Origin: Ferrithrix thermotolerans DSM 19514
GTDB taxonomy: Bacteria; Actinomycetota; Acidimicrobiia; Acidimicrobiales; Ilumatobacteraceae
Assembly: GCA_945861025.1 (NCBI GenBank)
Contig: CAMASN010000034.1
Coordinates: 1 to 33,026, forward strand
Length of the DNA stretch: 33,026 nucleotides
Reading direction: 5' to 3'
Shown in pieces: positions 9,649 to 18,309 of the stretch (positions within the stretch are counted from its first letter, which is position 1; each line of letters begins with the position of its first letter). A model generated the notes under the pieces. It had not been told where the DNA came from and made no database searches. It worked only from the letters and a program-made list of their open reading frames with translations. The translations under genes and the position numbers were made by a program.

Positions 9649-11904
9649 ATGCGCAAATCCAGATCACTCATCGCCGCGACCATCGTGTTGGCTTCCTTCG
9701 CCGGTGCCTGCTCAAGCAGTTCATCGGACAGTTCGCCGGCCACGTCGCCGGAGAGCACCACCACCACGATCGCATTGCCGTTGGCCACGTTCACCGTGCA
9801 ACCCGGCATGAACCAGATCGCAGTGCTCGGCGCAACGCCTGGCGACAAGCTCGAGGTCGTCGCCGCCGACGGCACCGTTGCTGGCACTGGCGTCGCCGAC
9901 GAGCAGGGCTCGTTCCTGCAGCGCACCATTCCAGCGGGCAGCTACATCGTTCGCACCGTGGGAGCCAGCCCAACGGCCAGCGCACCCGCCGAAGTGTTCG
10001 ACGAGGCAAAGGTTCCGGCCCAATCGTTCTATAGCGATCAGGAACTACCCGCCGGAGGCTTTGGCTACCTGACTACCCGTGACGGCACCACATTGAGCAT
10101 GAATGTGATGTTGCCCGGACCAGCCGACAAGGGCCCCTACCCAACCGTGGTCGAGTACTCGGGCTATGACCCCAGCAACCCGGCCAACACCACCTTCGGC
10201 TTGTTGTTCAACGCCATGGGCTATGCGTACGTTGGCGTGAACATGCGCGGCACCGGCTGCAGCGGCGGCTCGTACCTGTTCTTCGAACGACCACAAAGCG
10301 TCGACGGCTATGACGCCATCGAGGCCATCGCTGCCCAGCCATGGGTGCTCGATCATAAGGTGGGCATGGGCGGCATCTCGTACCCCGGCATCACCCAGTT
10401 GTTCGTGGCCGCAACTCAGCCACCGAGCCTTGAGGCCATTGCCCCATTGAGCGTGCTCGACGACTCGTATCGCGCCACCGGTTACCCCGGCGGCATTTTG
10501 AACACCGGCTTCGCCGCACCATTCCTGCAAGAGCGTTTCGACGCAGCCAAGATCTACGGCCAGGGTTGGACGAAAGAGAAGGCCGACGGCGGCGACACCA
10601 AGTGTGCCGACAACCAGAAGTTGCGCTTACAGAACCCCGACTTCTTGCAGGTCACCAAAGACAACATCTACTACGACCCAACCCTCGCCGATGCGTACTC
10701 GCCAAGCACATTCATCGACAAGATCAAGGTGCCTGTGTTCCTCGCTGGCTCATGGCAAGACGAGCAGACCGGCGGCCACTTCCCGAACATGATCAAGAAC
10801 TTCACCGGTACCCCACACTTGTACGTAGATCTCGTGAACGGACTGCACACCGAGTCGTTGAGCCCAACCGTGTTTATTCGCTTGGCCGAGTTCTACTCGC
10901 TCTACGTGGCGAAGAAGGTGCCAACACTTGCTGGCGCTCGCGTGGTTGCACCGATCCTCGTGCCGAGCATTTACAAAACGGAAGCGCCCGAATTGCCGGC
11001 TGACCGGTTCGAGGGCAAGACCTTCGCCGAAGCACTGGCAACCTTTGAGGGTGAGCCATCAGTGCGAGTGCTGTTCGAACAGGGCGCCTCGGGCAAGACC
11101 GTGCCAAGCGGACCGTTGCCACGTTGGATCGAGAGCTACACGACGTGGCCAATTCCGAGCGCCGTATCAACCACGTGGTACTTGGGCGACAACGGTTCGC
11201 TCAACACCGACAAGCAGTCAACGGGCACCGCCGATAGCTACAAGGCCGATCCCACAGCACTGCCAAAGGCTTTCTACCCAGGCGGCCGCAGCAGCGACGT
11301 GTGGGGCGCCAATGTGGTGTACGACTGGCGCTCGATTCCTTCGGGCACCGGGCTTGGCTACATCACGGCACCTCTCACCAGCGACATTGCTGTCATCGGC
11401 ACCGGCTCGATCGATCTCTGGATCAAGTCGACATCACCCGACACCGACCTTGAGGTGACCATCACCGAAGTTCGTCCCGACGGCACCGAGATGTACATCC
11501 AGACCGGCTGGCTGCGTGCTTCACAGCGCGCCATCGACACCAAGAACGCAACCGATGTGTACCCAGCGCACACCCACGCCAAGGCCGACGCATCGCCACT
11601 TCCGGCAGGTGAGTTCACGCCCGTGCGCGTCGAGATGTTCCCGTTCGCTTACGCGTTCCGTATTGGCAGCCAGATCCGCATCACCATTGATGCGCCAGGC
11701 AACAGCCGACCAGTGTGGGAGTTCGATTCGCTCAGCAAGGGCGAGACCGTCACGATTGCGCATGACTCGAAGTACCCATCGGCCATCGTGTTGCCGGTGG
11801 TGCCAGGCGTATCAATTCCAGCGGGCTTTGCCGCTTGCGGCGCGCTGCGCGGCCAGCCATGCCACCCATACGTGGCAGCCGACAACGAGCGCGCTGCCAA
11901 GTAA
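9649..11904 (+). CDS. Secreted S15/CocE-like serine hydrolase, probable lipoprotein
   Basis: A 751-residue exported hydrolase. The N-terminus MRKSRSLIAATIVLASFAGAC is a lipoprotein-like signal with C21 as lipidation site, followed by a Ser/Thr-rich linker to about residue 40. The alpha/beta-hydrolase core carries S244 in GMGGISYPG, D371 in GSWQDEQTG and H400 in VNGLHTES as likely triad. The C-terminal jelly roll of X-Pro dipeptidyl-peptidase/CocE enzymes is recognisable at ITAPLTSDIAVIGTGSIDLWI and later strands. Members cleave Xaa-Pro dipeptides, cocaine-like esters or antibiotic esters; which applies here is unknown. An extra domain of about 80 residues precedes the catalytic core. It starts 88 bases from the divergent peptidase, so both may serve peptide scavenging. 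Confidence 0.9.
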   Translation: MRKSRSLIAATIVLASFAGACSSSSSDSSPATSPESTTTTIALPLATFTVQPGMNQIAVLGATPGDKLEVVAADGTVAGTGVADEQGSFLQRTIPAGSYIVRTVGASPTASAPAEVFDEAKVPAQSFYSDQELPAGGFGYLTTRDGTTLSMNVMLPGPADKGPYPTVVEYSGYDPSNPANTTFGLLFNAMGYAYVGVNMRGTGCSGGSYLFFERPQSVDGYDAIEAIAAQPWVLDHKVGMGGISYPGITQLFVAATQPPSLEAIAPLSVLDDSYRATGYPGGILNTGFAAPFLQERFDAAKIYGQGWTKEKADGGDTKCADNQKLRLQNPDFLQVTKDNIYYDPTLADAYSPSTFIDKIKVPVFLAGSWQDEQTGGHFPNMIKNFTGTPHLYVDLVNGLHTESLSPTVFIRLAEFYSLYVAKKVPTLAGARVVAPILVPSIYKTEAPELPADRFEGKTFAEALATFEGEPSVRVLFEQGASGKTVPSGPLPRWIESYTTWPIPSAVSTTWYLGDNGSLNTDKQSTGTADSYKADPTALPKAFYPGGRSSDVWGANVVYDWRSIPSGTGLGYITAPLTSDIAVIGTGSIDLWIKSTSPDTDLEVTITEVRPDGTEMYIQTGWLRASQRAIDTKNATDVYPAHTHAKADASPLPAGEFTPVRVEMFPFAYAFRIGSQIRITIDAPGNSRPVWEFDSLSKGETVTIAHDSKYPSAIVLPVVPGVSIPAGFAACGALRGQPCHPYVAADNERAAK

Positions 11905-11944
11905 GCAGTAGCGACACGAACAGAGAACTGATCCAATAGCGCAC

Positions 11945-12766
11945 ATGAATCGTCGCGTCGAGCTCGGAGAGTTTCTGAGAGCTCGGCGCGACGCTCTGCG
12001 CCCCAGCGATGTGGGGCTGCCAGCAGGCACCCGGCGACGCACGCCGGGCCTGCGCCGAGAAGAAGTGGCATTGCTCGCAGGCGTGTCGCTCACTTGGTAC
12101 ACATGGCTTGAGCAAGGTCGGCGAATCAACGCATCACGCGACGTGTTGCATGCGCTCGCACGAACATTGCGCCTCGACGAGGCCGGCCGCTCGCACTTGC
12201 TGGCGCTCGCCAATGGCGAGTCGTCAGATCCCGTAGAGCGCACGCTTGATGCTCCCGATGCCATCGTGCGGCTCATTGCCTCAATGGAGCCATCGCCCGC
12301 GTATGTGCTCGGCCCGCGTTGGGAATACGTGGCGTGGAACGCTGCGCAAGACAAGCTGTACCCCGCGCTCAGCAACCTGCCCGAGCACGAGCGCAATCTG
12401 CTGTGGGTGATGTTCTGCGAGCCAACGGCCAAGGCATTGATCGCCGATTGGCACGACCGGGCGCGCAGCACGCTCGCCGAGTTTCGGGCCAGCACGACGA
12501 GGCTCATGGACGATCCGGTCGTGATCGATCTCGTCGAGCGCCTGCTGCTGGGCAGCCCCGACTTTGCGCTGTGGTGGCCCGAGCACGACGTGGCTGGATT
12601 CCACACCCGACTACGTCGCTATCACCACCCTCGTGCAGGAGAGTTGACCTTCGAGTATCAGCAACTGATCCCCGCCGAGTGGCCTCACCTGCGAGTTATC
12701 TGCCAACTTCCGCTACCTGGCGACGACAGCGCGCAGCGGCTATCGGCGTGGCACGACGTGGGCTGA
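11945..12766 (+). CDS. XRE-type transcription regulator with MmyB-like ligand domain
   Basis: A 273-residue regulator. The N-terminal helix-turn-helix (about 8-75) has the hallmark TPGLRREEVALLAGVSLTWYTWLEQGR. Residues 105-265 form the MmyB-like domain with YVLGPRWEYVAWN, the acidic/aromatic helix ERNLLWVMF and the C-terminal FEYQQL strand, as in actinobacterial MmyB/Clr-type regulators whose PAS-like domain is thought to bind fatty-acid-like ligands. It begins 40 bases after the hydrolase gene and ends 76 bases before the oxidoreductase operon. It could regulate either neighbour, but these proteins usually act on an adjacent divergent gene, and none is present. Confidence 0.9.
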   Translation: MNRRVELGEFLRARRDALRPSDVGLPAGTRRRTPGLRREEVALLAGVSLTWYTWLEQGRRINASRDVLHALARTLRLDEAGRSHLLALANGESSDPVERTLDAPDAIVRLIASMEPSPAYVLGPRWEYVAWNAAQDKLYPALSNLPEHERNLLWVMFCEPTAKALIADWHDRARSTLAEFRASTTRLMDDPVVIDLVERLLLGSPDFALWWPEHDVAGFHTRLRRYHHPRAGELTFEYQQLIPAEWPHLRVICQLPLPGDDSAQRLSAWHDVG

Positions 12767-12795
12767 CCGCCCCGATTCGTGCCGTTGCGTAGAAA

Positions 12796-12812
12796 TCTGA
12801 CGCGGTGTCAGA
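12796..12812. promoter_or_regulatory. Palindromic operator, copy A (before the 12843 operon)
   Basis: TCTGAC-GCGGT-GTCAGA is a perfect 6-bp inverted repeat 30 bases before the oxidoreductase ATG. The extended sequence AATCTGACGCGGTGTCAGAA matches the two other copies in this window at 23869 and 30209. A possible -10, TACGGT, lies at 12831-12836, which would put the palindrome over the -35 region, as expected for a repressor site. Confidence 0.75.
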
Positions 12813-12842
12813 AATCGTGGCGGCGTGCGTTACGGTTGTCAC

Positions 12843-13757
12843 ATGATTGAGATCCCGCATGGGGCGCGGGTGTTCGGCATGCAATTGCCGATCCAAGCGC
12901 AGAGCAACTACTTCGTATCCGAATGGGAACGTACCGCCGGACCAACCGAACTGGCGCGCGTGACCAAGACTGCCGACGACAACGGCTTTCACTATGTGGG
13001 CGTCTGCGACCACGTAGCGCTGCCCGACTCAGTGGTTGGCGGCATGGGCACGCATTGGGCCGAGCCGATCAGCACCCTGTCGTGGCTTGCAGCGCTCACC
13101 ACGCGAGTCGGTCTGCTGACCCACGTGTACGTGCTGCCGTACCGGCACCCGCTTGTAGCGGCGAAGCAGTTCGCCAACCTCGACTGGTTGTCGGGTGGTC
13201 GCGCCCTAGCTGGCGTCGGCGCCGGACATGTGCAGGCCGAGTTCGAAAAGCTCGGTGTCGATTATCACCGCCGCGGTCGCATGGTCGACGAAGCGTTACC
13301 CGTGTTCATGGAAGCACTCGAGAACGAGTTCGTCGATGGCTTCGGCGCACGACCACGTCCGGTTCAGTCGCCTCGCCCGCCCGTATGGGTGGCTGGTTCT
13401 AGCGATCCCGCAATTCGTCGCGCCGCCAAGTTCGGCGACGGTTGGCTGCCGCAGGGTCCTTCCACCGCAGCGATGGTCGCTACGTTGCAGGCTGGCCGCG
13501 AGGCCGCCGGTCGCGCCGATCGCCCGATGATGATCGGCCACATCACACCGTTCCTTCATGTAGGCACCGCCACATGGGACATCGGCGCCGACACGGTCAC
13601 CGGATCACCAACCGCTGTTGCCGAGCAGATTCTTGCTGGCACACCCGACGGCGTGAATCAACTGCAGGTGCGCTTCAAGGCCCGCAGCTGCGACGAGATC
13701 TGCGAACAGATGGTCGCATTTGCTACCGACGTTTCGCCGCTGCTCACCACCATCTAA
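12843..13757 (+). CDS. LLM-class F420-dependent oxidoreductase
   Basis: A 304-residue luciferase-like monooxygenase-fold enzyme. Recognisable blocks are the strand FHYVGVCDHVALPD, LTTRVGLLTHVYVLPYRHPLVAAKQFANLDWLSGGR, the GVGAGHVQAEFEKLG loop, and the cofactor-site strands PVWVAGSSDPAIRRAAKFGDGWLP. The pattern matches the TIGR03619-type F420 group, which reduces or oxidises small organic molecules with coenzyme F420; FMN use cannot be excluded. The ATG at 12843 starts the match; an ATG six codons upstream lacks a better site. It heads an operon with a DUF7064-like gene and an acyl-CoA synthetase behind palindromic operator A, so a catabolic role is likely. Confidence 0.88.
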   Translation: MIEIPHGARVFGMQLPIQAQSNYFVSEWERTAGPTELARVTKTADDNGFHYVGVCDHVALPDSVVGGMGTHWAEPISTLSWLAALTTRVGLLTHVYVLPYRHPLVAAKQFANLDWLSGGRALAGVGAGHVQAEFEKLGVDYHRRGRMVDEALPVFMEALENEFVDGFGARPRPVQSPRPPVWVAGSSDPAIRRAAKFGDGWLPQGPSTAAMVATLQAGREAAGRADRPMMIGHITPFLHVGTATWDIGADTVTGSPTAVAEQILAGTPDGVNQLQVRFKARSCDEICEQMVAFATDVSPLLTTI

Positions 13758-13769
13758 AACTCTCCGACC

Positions 13770-13795
13770 AACACTCCCCGTTTAACACTCCCCGT
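13770..13795 (+). repeat. 12-bp direct repeat after an oxidoreductase gene
   Basis: AACACTCCCCGT occurs at 13770-13781 and again at 13784-13795 (14-base period) in the C-rich, 83-base spacer between the oxidoreductase and the DUF7064-like gene. It looks like a small tandem duplication; no function is apparent. Confidence 0.7.
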
Positions 13796-13840
13796 CTGGC
13801 GCCCCCGCGGCTGACGCTCCCTTCACTCAGAAAGACCCCC

Positions 13841-14992
13841 ATGCTCACCAACCTCGATGACTATCCAATCCATCAGTTGCCCGAACCCATGCAGCATGTG
13901 GGCACCACCGATCGCAACTTCTACGACCGGTACTACTTCAACGGTTTCGACAAGTCCGGTGAATGCATGTTCATTCTCGGCTTGGGCGTGTACCCCAACC
14001 TCGGGGTCATCGATTCGTTTCTTGCCGTGATGCACAAGGGTCAATACAACGTGGTGCGCGCATCACGCGAGCTCGAGGGCGTCGATCGCTTGCACCCCAG
14101 CGTTGGCCCGCTCAGCGTCGAAGTCATCGAAGGCCTCAAGCGTCTTCGCGTTGTGTGCGAGCCCAACGAATGGGGCATCACTATCGACGCCACATGGACC
14201 GGCGCTCATGCTCCGTTCGAAGAACCTCGCCACTACATCCGCGAGAACGGCCGGGCAATTTTCGACACCACTCGTCTTGCGCAGCTCGGCGGGTGGGACG
14301 GCGAACTCACCGTCGACGGCAAAACGTTCTCGCTCACCGAGGCCACTTGGTGGGGATCACGTGATCGCTCGTGGGGCATTCGGCCAATCGGCGAAAGCGA
14401 ACCACAGGGCATCCGTGCCAAGAACCCATTCAGCTGGTTCTGGGTCTATGCGCCCATTCGTTTCGAGGATCACTCGATGGTCGTGATGATTCAAGAACGC
14501 CAAGACGGCAGCCGCGTGCTTGAAGAAGCCGTGCGGTTATGGCCCGCCGAAACCGGCCGCGAACCCGAGTTCTTCCACTCGCCGCGTCATGCACTCGAGT
14601 TCACTCCCGGCACGCGTTTCAGCACCGGCGCTCACCTGATGATGGACGCCGCCGATGGGACAACCATCGACATCACGGCCGAGCCACTCATCCCAATCCA
14701 CATCGGCATTGGCACCGGCTACGGCTACGACGCCGATTGGCGCCACGGCATGTGGCAAGGCGCCGAACCGGTGGTGCAGCACTTCCATCTCGACACCAAT
14801 ACCGCCGAGGGCAAGGCGCGCCTTTTCGGCATCGTCGATGCGGGCGCGCGGTTCACCTACACCGATGACCGCGGTACGCATGTGGGCTACGGCCTCTACG
14901 AGACGATGATCATCGGACCGCACAAGCAGTACGGATTTGTCGACATGCTCGATGGCTACGCGGGCCCAAGCACTGGTAATGCCACGCAATGA
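13841..14992 (+). CDS. DUF7064/AttH-like protein of a catabolic operon
   Basis: A 383-residue soluble protein rich in beta strand, aromatic residues and Gly, without signal peptide or membrane segment. Blocks such as DRYYFNGFDKSGECMFILGLGVYP, FEEPRHYIRENGRAIFDTTR, the WWGSRDRSWGIRP motif and GYGLYETMIIGPHKQYGF resemble the AttH/lipocalin-related proteins (DUF7064/DUF7065) commonly found beside acyl-CoA synthetases and F420 enzymes in actinobacteria. That family is not biochemically defined as far as I know; a hydrophobic-ligand or hydratase role would be a guess. The family call is from memory of these motifs and moderately sure. It overlaps the synthetase start by ATGA, so they are translationally coupled. 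Confidence 0.7.
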   Translation: MLTNLDDYPIHQLPEPMQHVGTTDRNFYDRYYFNGFDKSGECMFILGLGVYPNLGVIDSFLAVMHKGQYNVVRASRELEGVDRLHPSVGPLSVEVIEGLKRLRVVCEPNEWGITIDATWTGAHAPFEEPRHYIRENGRAIFDTTRLAQLGGWDGELTVDGKTFSLTEATWWGSRDRSWGIRPIGESEPQGIRAKNPFSWFWVYAPIRFEDHSMVVMIQERQDGSRVLEEAVRLWPAETGREPEFFHSPRHALEFTPGTRFSTGAHLMMDAADGTTIDITAEPLIPIHIGIGTGYGYDADWRHGMWQGAEPVVQHFHLDTNTAEGKARLFGIVDAGARFTYTDDRGTHVGYGLYETMIIGPHKQYGFVDMLDGYAGPSTGNATQ

Positions 14993-16560
14993 GTCGCACG
15001 TTCAACTTGGCCGACCTGTTCGAGGTCATCGCCGATGCCGTTCCCGACCGCACCGCGGTAGTGGCCGGCGGTCAGCGCCGCACCTATCAAGAGCTCGACG
15101 ACCGGGCCACCAGGCTCGCCAATCACTTACACGCCAACGGCGTCAACAAGGGCGACCATGTAGCCATTCATGCAATGAACTGCGCCGAGTGGGTCGAGGC
15201 GTTCTTCGCCTGCTTCAAGCTCAGCGCAGTTCCAATCAACGTGAACTATCGCTATGTCGAAGCCGAGTTGCGCTATCTCTACGACAACGCCGACAGCATC
15301 GCCGTCATCGTCGAGCCACAGTTCCGCGAGCGTCTCGATGCCGTATTGGCCGATCTGCCCGGCGTGCGCCACGTGCTCGAAATCGGCCCCGACTACGAAG
15401 CAGCCCTGGCCGCAGCGTCACCCGAGCGCCCGAACTTGGGCCGCTCGAACGACGACCTCTACATGCTCTACACCGGCGGTACCACCGGCATGCCCAAGGG
15501 CGTGATGTGGCGTCACGAAGACACGTTCTTCGCAACAATGAACAGCGCTCGCTACGGCAAAGAGCTTGAGCAGCCCGAAGATCTGGCGGCCGAAGTCACG
15601 GCGTCGCCAACCTCGATGACCATGATGGCCATTGGACCGATGATGCACGGCGGTGCGCAGTGGATGCTCGGCAACACCATCTTCATTGGCGGCACCATCG
15701 TGTTATACACCGAGCGCGGCTTCGACGCTGATGCCGTGCTACGCATCATCGAGCGCGAACACGTGAACAGCGTGAACACTATTGGCGACGCGATGGCACG
15801 GCCACTCGCCGAGGCCATTGCGGGTGCACCGGCTGGCACCTATGAACTGTCGTCGCTCTTCGCATTTGGCAACGGCGGCGCTCCGCTATCGGCAGCAGTG
15901 CGCGAGCAGCTCACCGCAGCGTTGCCTACCGCCGTCATCATGGACAGCTTTGGTGCTTCTGAAACTGGCGCCACCGGCAGCAAAGTCGACGCAGGCGAAG
16001 GCTTTGGAGCACCACGTTTCGCGATGGGTCCACACACCACCGTGTTGTCCGACACCGGCGAGCAATGCGAGCCAGGCGTCACCGGCAAATTGGCACGCAC
16101 CGGCTACATCCCGCTCGGCTACTACAAAGACCCCGAGAAGACTGCAGCCACGTTTCCTACCTTTGCGGGCAAGCGTTGGGTTGTGCCCGGCGACTTCGCG
16201 CGCATCGAGGACGACGGCACCATCAGCCTGCTGGGGCGCGGTTCGGTCAGCATCAACTCGGGTGGCGAGAAGATCTATCCCGAAGAAGTCGAAGCCGTAC
16301 TCAAGAAGCACCCGGCTGTATTCGATGCAGTTGTCGTGGGCACGCCCAACGAACGCTGGGGCGAGCAAGTCACCGCAATCGTTCACGTGCGGCCCGGCCA
16401 CGAACTCTCTGAGGCCGACGTGAAGACTCACTGCCGCACCGAACTCGCCGACTACAAGGCACCACGAACCGTGCTGTTCCTCGGCGAGATTCAGCGCACT
16501 CCGGTCGGCAAGGCCGACTACACGTGGGCGAAGAAAACGGCGCTCGAGCTCATCGGTTAG
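14989..16560 (+). CDS. Acyl-CoA synthetase (AMP-binding, FadD19/FadD17-like clade)
   Basis: A 523-residue adenylate-forming enzyme that activates a carboxylic acid to its CoA thioester. The phosphate-binding loop YTGGTTGMPKG is at 161-171 and is followed by VMWRHEDTFF, a signature of the FadD19-type clade that includes steroid side-chain CoA ligases. DSFGASETG (A5 region), GDFARIEDDG (A7), GRGSVSINSGGEKIYPEEVE (A8) and the C-terminal RTPVGKADYTWAK lysine (A10) are intact. It ends the operon controlled by operator A; the next gene starts ten bases on but is of a different kind. The natural acid is unknown; steroid or branched acids are plausible from the clade. Confidence 0.92.
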   Translation: MSRTFNLADLFEVIADAVPDRTAVVAGGQRRTYQELDDRATRLANHLHANGVNKGDHVAIHAMNCAEWVEAFFACFKLSAVPINVNYRYVEAELRYLYDNADSIAVIVEPQFRERLDAVLADLPGVRHVLEIGPDYEAALAAASPERPNLGRSNDDLYMLYTGGTTGMPKGVMWRHEDTFFATMNSARYGKELEQPEDLAAEVTASPTSMTMMAIGPMMHGGAQWMLGNTIFIGGTIVLYTERGFDADAVLRIIEREHVNSVNTIGDAMARPLAEAIAGAPAGTYELSSLFAFGNGGAPLSAAVREQLTAALPTAVIMDSFGASETGATGSKVDAGEGFGAPRFAMGPHTTVLSDTGEQCEPGVTGKLARTGYIPLGYYKDPEKTAATFPTFAGKRWVVPGDFARIEDDGTISLLGRGSVSINSGGEKIYPEEVEAVLKKHPAVFDAVVVGTPNERWGEQVTAIVHVRPGHELSEADVKTHCRTELADYKAPRTVLFLGEIQRTPVGKADYTWAKKTALELIG

Positions 16561-16570
16561 ATTTCGCCGC

Positions 16571-18076
16571 ATGCATCTCGGTGGCCGCGCAGCAACGGGC
16601 GCCGCCATTGGCGTAGCGGCGCTCAGCGGTGCCGTTATTGTCTACGCAACCCGCCACGACCCGGTGTTGTCGCCAGACTCAATCAGCTATCTCTCGGCCG
16701 CCGCGCTGTTTCGTTCAGGGCGCGGACTCACCGAGTTCAGCGGACAACCACTCACTGTGTTTGGTCCCGTCTTCCCAATGTTGCTTGCGGCGGGCGGTCG
16801 CAACCTGCAATGGGCGCGCGTTGTTGGCGCCGCTTGCATCGTGTGCGCAACGTGGCTGATGTTCGTACTGTTGCGGTCGCGAGTTCGCCCGTGGGTTGCT
16901 GTCGCTGGTGCAGCCGCATTCGCACTGGGCCCAGGCCTTGTATACATCGGCTCCACGGTCTGGAGCGAGAACCCCTACATCGTCATCTCATTGACCGCGC
17001 TCGCCGTGCTCACAATGCGACCGCTCACCGAACGAACCGCAGCTCTCGGCGGCCTCCTGTGCGCGCTCGGTTTCCTCACCCGTTATGCGGGCGTGGGGCT
17101 CATCGCCACCGGGGCGGTGTGCGTGCTTGCCGCCGCTCAACAGATGGGTCTTGAGCGACGCCACGCGTTGCGGCTGTTCTCGATTCACATCGCTACGACA
17201 ATCACCGTGTGCGCTGCGTGGATGATTCGAAACCTTGTGCAAGCCGGCGAAGCACTAGGACCAAGGTTCTCGGGTGGCAGCCCCGAATCGATCGGCCGAC
17301 TCACCAACCGAGTCACTTCGGGCATCGGTGCACTGATATTCGGCAACACGGCGAGCAAAGGCGTGACCACCAACGGGGGCACTGTGATCACCGTGCTGCT
17401 CGCGGTTGCGATCGTCATCACGATGATTTCCGGAACTCGCCGCGTGCTTGATTTCACCATGGCAGCGTTCGCACTCACATCGTTGGCGCTGCCGGCCATT
17501 GCGCGGCATTTCACCGCGAGCGACATTGAGTTCAGAGTGATGTCGCCAGCGCTCATTCCCATCGTCTACTTCGCGGCCGTGATGCTCGAGCGCATTCGAT
17601 TGCGAGCGGTGATCGCCGCGCTCGCCGTCGTAGTAGTTGGCTGGTCCGCGTACGAAGGCGTTGCCGTGGCCGACCGCGTGCCAGATGTGGTTGCCATCGC
17701 AGCGGGGTCGCGTACGCAGACATCGAAGGCACTCTTTGACCTCATCGACACGCTGCCCGCCGACGCACATGTGCTCACCAATAGCCCCCAACGGGTGTGG
17801 TGGCAGACCGATCGCAATCCCACGTTGTTCGCGTTTGTGCGGCCACGCGCCGGCAACAGCAACTATCCGCTCAGCGTTGCCGACACGCTGCGCTACGCGT
17901 GTCTGCCGCACACGTATCTCGCTTGGTTCGCAACGTTGGCTAACGCTGGCGATGGGCCCGCCGATCGTCGCCCCGATCTCGCCGAAGTCATCGATCTCAC
18001 GGTTGCGCAGAGTGTGAATGGCGGCGTGTTGTACACGTTGCGCGCGCACGTTGCGGCGCAGTGCCCTGCGGGCTGA
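16571..18076 (+). CDS. Polytopic membrane protein, GT-C glycosyltransferase-like
   Basis: A 501-residue membrane protein with about ten hydrophobic segments and a soluble C-terminal region from about 380. After the first segment, D36 in LSPDSISYLSAA occupies the place of the conserved acidic residue of the first periplasmic loop in GT-C (PMT/ArnT-type) glycosyltransferases, and WSENPYIVISLTAL continues the pattern. These enzymes transfer sugars from polyprenyl-phosphate donors outside the membrane. The C-terminal domain (SNSPQRVWWQTDRNPTLF) resembles that of other actinobacterial members. The start ATG lies ten bases after the synthetase stop, so it may be read through from that operon despite an unrelated role. 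The family is inferred from topology and one motif. Confidence 0.65.
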   Translation: MHLGGRAATGAAIGVAALSGAVIVYATRHDPVLSPDSISYLSAAALFRSGRGLTEFSGQPLTVFGPVFPMLLAAGGRNLQWARVVGAACIVCATWLMFVLLRSRVRPWVAVAGAAAFALGPGLVYIGSTVWSENPYIVISLTALAVLTMRPLTERTAALGGLLCALGFLTRYAGVGLIATGAVCVLAAAQQMGLERRHALRLFSIHIATTITVCAAWMIRNLVQAGEALGPRFSGGSPESIGRLTNRVTSGIGALIFGNTASKGVTTNGGTVITVLLAVAIVITMISGTRRVLDFTMAAFALTSLALPAIARHFTASDIEFRVMSPALIPIVYFAAVMLERIRLRAVIAALAVVVVGWSAYEGVAVADRVPDVVAIAAGSRTQTSKALFDLIDTLPADAHVLTNSPQRVWWQTDRNPTLFAFVRPRAGNSNYPLSVADTLRYACLPHTYLAWFATLANAGDGPADRRPDLAEVIDLTVAQSVNGGVLYTLRAHVAAQCPAG

Positions 18077-18145
18077 GCGGGCCTTCTATCTCTTCGGTGG
18101 CGGGCACCCACGTAGCTCGAATGCCGATCGCGCTCGGTATTCGCC

Positions 18146-18298
18146 CTACGGCAGGTATGCGCCGAGTACTGCCTGCTCGGTGCCGGGTTCCACAACGTGA
18201 GCCCACGTGTTGGCAAACGCGGCGGATGAGTGGCCGTTGCTGGCACATCCGACGCATACCGCCGCGATCAACACGACGGCGAGCGGCGATGAGCGCAC
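18146..18298 (-). CDS. Possible small lipoprotein, 50 residues
   Basis: From a GTG at 18298 a 50-residue frame reads MRSSPLAVVLIAAVCVGCASNG and then a short polar tail ending in VLGAYLP. The basic start, hydrophobic core and VCVGC-ASNG junction resemble a lipoprotein signal, although Cys at position -3 of the lipobox is unusual. It starts 12 bases after the stop of the oxidoreductase on the same strand. The tail is very short and the frame may be the remnant of a longer gene, or chance. No ribosome-binding site stands out. Confidence 0.4.
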   Translation of the reverse strand: MRSSPLAVVLIAAVCVGCASNGHSSAAFANTWAHVVEPGTEQAVLGAYLP

Positions 18299-18309
18299 TG
18301 TGGCCCGAG

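Noticed and set aside
13323-13335. GAAC-GA-GTTC in the oxidoreductase gene, resembling half of an SOS box
   Set aside because: The spacing is two rather than four bases and it lies within coding sequence, so LexA control is not supported.
18077-18145. Possible intrinsic terminator after the membrane protein gene
   Set aside because: Only 4-bp stems (such as GCCC-TGC-GGGC and CCGA/TCGG) are visible and there is no T-run.
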